Shown one piece after another: positions 5,999 through 8,737 of a stretch of 8,737 nucleotides of DNA. The DNA comes from an uncultured Anaerovibrio sp. GTDB taxonomy: Bacteria > Bacillota > Negativicutes > Selenomonadales > Selenomonadaceae. Both the position numbers and the translations under genes were made by a program. Where the stretch lies: positions 1 through 8,737 of the forward strand of contig CAAGDY010000043.1 in NCBI GenBank assembly GCA_900768695.1, read 5' to 3'. Under the pieces are notes generated by a model. That model had not been told where the DNA came from. It ran no database searches and saw only the letters and a list, made by a program, of their open reading frames with translations. Each line of letters starts with the position of its first letter. Position 1 is the stretch's first letter.

Positions 5999-6028
5999 AT
6001 TATGAAAATATTTTCAGCTTATTTTCAA
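5999..6028 (-). promoter_or_regulatory. Promoter-like sequence abutting the truncated porin
   Basis: TTGAAA (6023-6028) and CATAAT (5999-6004) are 18 bp apart on the transcribed strand. The predicted start, about 5992, is only 2 nt before the ATG at 5990, so any transcript would be almost leaderless. This may be the original porin promoter left beside the deletion, or chance in A/T-rich DNA. Confidence 0.35.
6003..6016. promoter_or_regulatory. 14-bp palindrome related to the lacG cre site
   Basis: TGAAAATATTTTCA is a perfect palindrome that differs from TGAAAACGTTTTCA upstream of lacG only in the two central bases (TA instead of CG). It lies in the spacer and -10 of the promoter-like sequence, where a bound repressor would block transcription. 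Loss of the central CG should weaken CcpA binding, so the site may be decayed or belong to another regulator. Confidence 0.4.
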
Positions 6029-6115
6029 AAAGCATACTCTACGGTACCAAGATGGCTCCAATGCACCACATTATGAATAAAACCATCTCAGGAGTGCATT
6101 GCTGGGAAATATTAC

Positions 6116-6153
6116 AAAAAAACTCCCTGCCAGCCATACCGACCAGCAGGGAG
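6116..6153 (-). terminator. Intrinsic terminator ending the FIST-lysR transcript
   Basis: CTCCCTGC (6123-6130) and GCAGGGAG (6146-6153) form an 8-bp G/C-rich stem followed on the transcribed strand by seven T residues (6116-6122). It lies 18 nt after the nuclease fragment's stop. I find no terminator directly after lysR, so this is likely the end of the whole upstream operon. Confidence 0.85.
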
Positions 6154-6171
6154 CTACCCACAAAATCACTA

Positions 6172-6381
6172 TTACATGAGCCTTGAACGATATTTCTTCA
6201 AAAGCTCGTTGCAGTACGCCTTATCCATAATTGCCCTGTTCATATCCTCAGTCATGCCTTCAGACAGCAAATATGCATACAGGCTATTCAACAAATCCAC
6301 ACCACGTGCTTCACCTTGCATAATCCCAGTTTCGAGTATGCCTGCACTCAGGTTACACATATCAGCCACCTCCTGCTCCAT
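6172..6381 (-). pseudogene. C-terminal fragment of an Rpn/PD-(D/E)XK-type nuclease
   Basis: The 69-residue frame contains EVADMCNLSAGILETGIMQGEARG, which resembles the tail of Rpn-family (recombination-promoting nuclease / putative transposase) proteins, where MCNLSEGI is followed by Gly-rich charged repeats. The nuclease core is absent. The frame stays open upstream of the ATG at 6379-6381 into the end of lysR, which suggests a decayed longer gene. A perfect GGAGGTGG lies 6 nt before a second in-frame ATG (6358-6360), so a 62-residue product could be translated. It sits 71 nt behind lysR and just before a strong terminator. The family call is from memory of the motif, and a small unrelated protein cannot be excluded. 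Confidence 0.45.
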
Positions 6382-6452
6382 TTTTACACTCGTCCAACTC
6401 CCATGCTCCTCACGCGAAGCACATTTACACGGCAGACGCCGCTCATTCAGGA

Positions 6453-7358
6453 CTACTTGTGAAAATGGCTTCTAAATTCCTCGGTAGCGATATAATGCTT
6501 GATAAAATCCAAAAATCTTCTATCCATGTCACCCAGCTGCTTATCCCTGCCCCAGTAAAGGCAGATATTTACCTTGAGCGGCGGTGTCAGCTGACGTCTG
6601 ACAAAAATCGTTTCCTCATTGGTCACAAAATCCGGCAGCACGGAAATACCCAGACGATTGCCAACCAGCTGCTTGATGGTCTTGAGCTGGGTTGTACATA
6701 GCAGGATATCCGGTATATAGCCGCGCTCCACACAGCGCTCGTACACATGCTGATACTGATAGGTATTGGACTGCTGCATAATAAAATGCTCATTTTTTAA
6801 ATCATCAAAGCTGATTTCCTCCCTGCGGGAAAGCGGCAGCTCCGGGCTGACGCACAGGCTCATATTGTCTGTCATAATCAGCAGGCGGTTGCTTACCTCC
6901 TCGGCACCGCTGGAAAAAATAATGCCAAAATCCAGCTCCCCGGCATCCGCCTTTTCCATAACCTCCGTGGAATCGCCATATTCCTTGACATCCAGATTCA
7001 TATCAGGATACATGGCCTTGAAGCTGGTGAACAAATCCGGAAAAAGATAGGCCTCCACCATAGGCGGAATCCCGAAATGCACGGTTCCCTGCTTTTCCAG
7101 CTGAAACCGCTCCATATCACGATAGGTATCCTCCACCGACTTCATAATCTGCTCTGCGTGCAGAAGAAAGGCCTTGCCCTCATTGGTAAGGGTCACATGC
7201 TTCTGTCGCCTGTCAATCAGCGTCAGTTTCAACTCGGTTTCCAGTGACTTTATCGCCTTGGTGACAGAAGGCTGGGAAACATGCAGCTCCTCCGCCGTCC
7301 TCGTAAAATTCTTCAATCTGCTCAATGTGCAGAAATATTCCAACTGCCTGAAATCCAT
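6453..7358 (-). CDS. LysR-family transcriptional regulator
   Basis: The 301-residue protein starts MDFRQLEYFCTLSRLKNFT, a standard LysR opening. The winged helix-turn-helix covers residues 1-60, with TAEELHVSQPSVTKAIKSLE (21-40) as the DNA-reading segment. The effector-binding domain starts near residue 90 (GTVHFGIPPM) and includes ELDFGIIF (141-148) and GNRLGISVLPDF (233-244); length is normal for the family. I chose the ATG at 7356-7358 because GGAGG stands 7 nt upstream; a longer frame from 7448 would add 30 atypical residues overlapping the FIST gene. The stop codon of the FIST gene shares a base with this GGAGG, so the two genes are translationally coupled. LysR genes are usually divergent from their target; this one lies downstream and co-directional, so its target is not evident. 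The inducer is unknown. Confidence 0.93.
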   Translation of the reverse strand: MDFRQLEYFCTLSRLKNFTRTAEELHVSQPSVTKAIKSLETELKLTLIDRRQKHVTLTNEGKAFLLHAEQIMKSVEDTYRDMERFQLEKQGTVHFGIPPMVEAYLFPDLFTSFKAMYPDMNLDVKEYGDSTEVMEKADAGELDFGIIFSSGAEEVSNRLLIMTDNMSLCVSPELPLSRREEISFDDLKNEHFIMQQSNTYQYQHVYERCVERGYIPDILLCTTQLKTIKQLVGNRLGISVLPDFVTNEETIFVRRQLTPPLKVNICLYWGRDKQLGDMDRRFLDFIKHYIATEEFRSHFHK

Positions 7359-7365
7359 CCTGCCA

Positions 7366-7372
7366 CCTCCTA
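7366..7372 (-). promoter_or_regulatory. Ribosome site of lysR fused to the FIST stop codon
   Basis: On the minus strand TAGGAGG places the last base of the FIST stop codon (TAG, 7370-7372) as the first base of GGAGG (7366-7370), with the lysR ATG 7 nt further. This decides the lysR start and implies that ribosomes finishing the FIST gene reinitiate on lysR. Confidence 0.85.
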
Positions 7373-8560
7373 CATCACAAGCATCGTAAAGGTAGTATTG
7401 TGGAAGGCATTCTTCTCCCTGTGGCTGCCCGCCGTGCGTCCCGGACATATCTCGCCAAAGGAATAAAATCCCGACATGCTCATGCCCTCCGGTATCATGT
7501 GTACATACCCCTGAGCCTCCAGCTCAATATCGTTGGCATAGCTCATCAGACGGGAAGCACAGGAGGTGATGATGACCGTTGAAAAGCTGTAATCAGTATT
7601 CTGGCTGACCTCTGACAGCGCTTTTCTGGCCACGGCTTCCACCGAATCATGAATGTCCTCCCTGCTGATAATGCCAATCTGTACGTTGGCACCAAGAGGC
7701 ACCTTGCCCAAAAACATGCCGCCGCCGGTTTCTTTATCCACAAAGGCCAGCTGACGCATCATTTCTATTTCCTCACCGTCCTCCGTCTGGTAGCGGATGC
7801 GGAAAGGCGTACTCACATAATCGCAGACATTAATGTCCGTGTTGATGCTGATACCGGCCCTGGCAATAGCCTCGGCCAGCGGCACTCCGTCCAGCTTCAT
7901 GACCATGTTTCCTGCAAGCTCCGTAACTGTGCCCTCATAATCCAGGGTACTAGCCACATTGAAGCCATAGTGGACAATTTTCTTTGCCCTGCCCGTAACC
8001 ACAATCAGGGCCAGGGCATACTGCCTGACCTGATTGCCACAGACCACGCGGCAGTCATCCATCACAAAGCTGTCAGATGCCTGCCCGCCGTAAACAGTGG
8101 TTCCCTTGCTCAGCTCATCCAGCGTATCCACAAAATCCTCCCCCATCATATCCAGGGTAGGGTTGCCGTAGGCCAGCACCAGCTTTACATCATCATCATC
8201 CACACCGGCTGTCAGCCTGTTGTACAGGGCTGTTATTTCTCCCCTGGCATTGGACGGTGTCAGCTCATTGGTACAGCCCACATGAAAGCCGCAGTCTGCC
8301 GAGGTAATAATCTGCAGGGAAATGCCCTCCTTTTTGAATCCCTCCATCGTGAACATGGCTACAGCCGTAGTGCCAATAATCGGCAGGCCAAACCTGTCCT
8401 GCAGCCTTGCTGCCAGCTCCTGCAAATCCGTATCAGGATGGGCAAAAAGCAGTCCGGCACTATGCGCCTCCAGCCTGAAGTCACCAAACTGCGATACCAG
8501 CTCATCTATTGCTACATCCAAATCATCTATCTCATCAGTAAATAACGCTACTGACTTCAT
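7370..8560 (-). CDS. FIST-domain sensory protein (FIST_N + FIST_C)
   Basis: The 396-residue soluble protein has the two-part FIST layout: an N-terminal domain (about 30-220) with FGLPIIGTTAVAMFT (57-71), LVLAYGNP (127-134) and VYGGQASDSF (156-165), and a C-terminal domain (about 225-385) ending in GFYSFGEICP then a conserved His in FHNTTF (386-391). FIST domains are proposed to bind small ligands, perhaps amino acids, and pass the signal to kinases, chemoreceptors or cyclic-di-GMP enzymes. No signal peptide, membrane span or attached output domain is visible, so it must act through a partner. ATG at 8558-8560 was chosen because GGAG lies about 9 nt upstream; a frame from 8629 adds 23 residues with no family resemblance. 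It is followed 11 nt later by lysR and preceded, 129 nt away, by the tail of another co-directional gene that may encode its signalling partner. Confidence 0.88.
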   Translation of the reverse strand: MKSVALFTDEIDDLDVAIDELVSQFGDFRLEAHSAGLLFAHPDTDLQELAARLQDRFGLPIIGTTAVAMFTMEGFKKEGISLQIITSADCGFHVGCTNELTPSNARGEITALYNRLTAGVDDDDVKLVLAYGNPTLDMMGEDFVDTLDELSKGTTVYGGQASDSFVMDDCRVVCGNQVRQYALALIVVTGRAKKIVHYGFNVASTLDYEGTVTELAGNMVMKLDGVPLAEAIARAGISINTDINVCDYVSTPFRIRYQTEDGEEIEMMRQLAFVDKETGGGMFLGKVPLGANVQIGIISREDIHDSVEAVARKALSEVSQNTDYSFSTVIITSCASRLMSYANDIELEAQGYVHMIPEGMSMSGFYSFGEICPGRTAGSHREKNAFHNTTFTMLVM

Positions 8561-8636
8561 TGCTCTCACTCCACATATATCCATAATCCATAACCAGCCG
8601 CACAAAGGTCCCCTCACAGTTGCAACCATTTACAGC

Positions 8637-8665
8637 CGTCCTGTCAGCCGGTAGCTGACGGGACG
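8637..8665 (-). other. Stem-loop between the partial gene and the FIST gene
   Basis: CGTCC (8637-8641) plus GTCAGC (8643-8648) pair with GCTGAC (8654-8659) plus GGACG (8661-8665), an 11-bp stem with one mismatch and a 5-nt loop. No U-run follows, so it is not a convincing terminator and the upstream gene may read through into the FIST gene. Confidence 0.45.
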
Positions 8666-8689
8666 CACGGAAGCAACAGGGCTGGCAAT

Positions 8690-8737
8690 CTACCGCCACT
8701 GAGCAATCAGCTTTTCAAGGGCATCATAATCAAAATC
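8690..8737 (-). CDS. 3' end of an unidentified gene (last 15 codons)
   Basis: From the window edge the frame reads DFDYDALEKLIAQWR and stops at TAG (8690-8692). The amphipathic DYDALEKLIAQWR looks like a real protein C-terminus, and resembles the tails of response-regulator receiver or phosphotransfer domains, which would fit a FIST neighbour. Fifteen residues are too few to assign a function. Confidence 0.5.
   Translation of the reverse strand, partial: DFDYDALEKLIAQWR

Noticed and set aside
6059..6101. 8-bp inverted repeat CAATGCAC/GTGCATTG with a 27-nt spacer, considered as insertion-sequence ends
   Set aside because: Too short, encloses no gene, and shows no target duplication.
7359..7448. 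Longer lysR start at 7448
   Set aside because: Adds 30 residues atypical of LysR and overlaps the FIST gene; the ATG at 7358 has GGAGG at 7 nt and the canonical MDFRQLEYF start.
7649..8545. 298-codon plus-strand frame opposite the FIST gene
   Set aside because: Antisense shadow; the FIST protein on the minus strand carries family motifs end to end.
8561..8629. Longer FIST start at 8629
   Set aside because: The 23 extra residues have no family resemblance, and the ATG at 8560 has its own GGAG site.
1..8737. Search for CRISPR arrays, tRNA or rRNA genes and intact mobile elements
   Set aside because: No regularly spaced direct repeats, cloverleaf-like sequences, rRNA-like blocks or transposase core motifs were found by reading both strands.

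Overview
The window looks like a piece of a Negativicutes (Selenomonadaceae-like) chromosome: a Firmicute with a Gram-negative-type envelope. Support comes from Firmicute-style regulation (a perfect CcpA-type cre palindrome, strong GGAGG ribosome sites, a LacG/LacE phosphotransferase pair) next to a beta-barrel outer-membrane porin ending in a terminal aromatic residue, of the kind that in this class normally follows an SLH domain. The genus is inferred, not proved. Every gene I can support lies on the minus strand, so transcription runs from high to low coordinates.

Right part (8737 to about 6120): the last 15 codons of an unidentified gene, a FIST-domain sensory protein, a LysR-family regulator translationally coupled to it, and a C-terminal scrap of an Rpn/PD-(D/E)XK-type nuclease, followed by a good intrinsic terminator at 6116-6153.

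Middle (about 6120 to 4810): a 5'-truncated porin. Only the beta-barrel is present; signal peptide, SLH domain and coiled coil are absent, and there is no ribosome site. A promoter-like sequence containing a 14-bp palindrome abuts its ATG. A 12-bp hairpin follows it. Together with the nuclease scrap this marks a remodelled, partly decayed stretch between two healthy loci.

Left part (about 4810 to 1): a galactan-utilisation locus. A long (about 500 nt) leader precedes a secreted GH53 endo-beta-1,4-galactanase carrying an Ig-like domain and a CBM61-like galactan-binding module. Next come a terminator, a cre site, a new promoter, a leader hairpin with a possible 17-codon leader peptide, then a LacG-type 6-phospho-beta-galactosidase, and finally the start of a LacE/CelB-type PTS permease. 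The inferred pathway is: galactanase cuts pectic galactan outside the cytoplasm, galacto-oligosaccharides enter by the PTS as 6-phosphates, and LacG splits them to galactose-6-phosphate plus galactose. The permease reading frame has an in-frame TAG at codon 16, exactly where relatives have Glu (GAG), so it is either a fresh pseudogene or a base-call error.

The most unusual non-coding signals are the galactanase leader, whose RNA-like strand has 58 C and only 3 G over 180 nt (a strong rut-like composition) plus three 11-bp tandem repeats; two nearly identical 14-bp palindromes in front of lacG and the truncated porin; and a 10-bp inverted-repeat pair bracketing the likely galactanase promoter. 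No tRNA, rRNA, CRISPR array or intact mobile element was seen.
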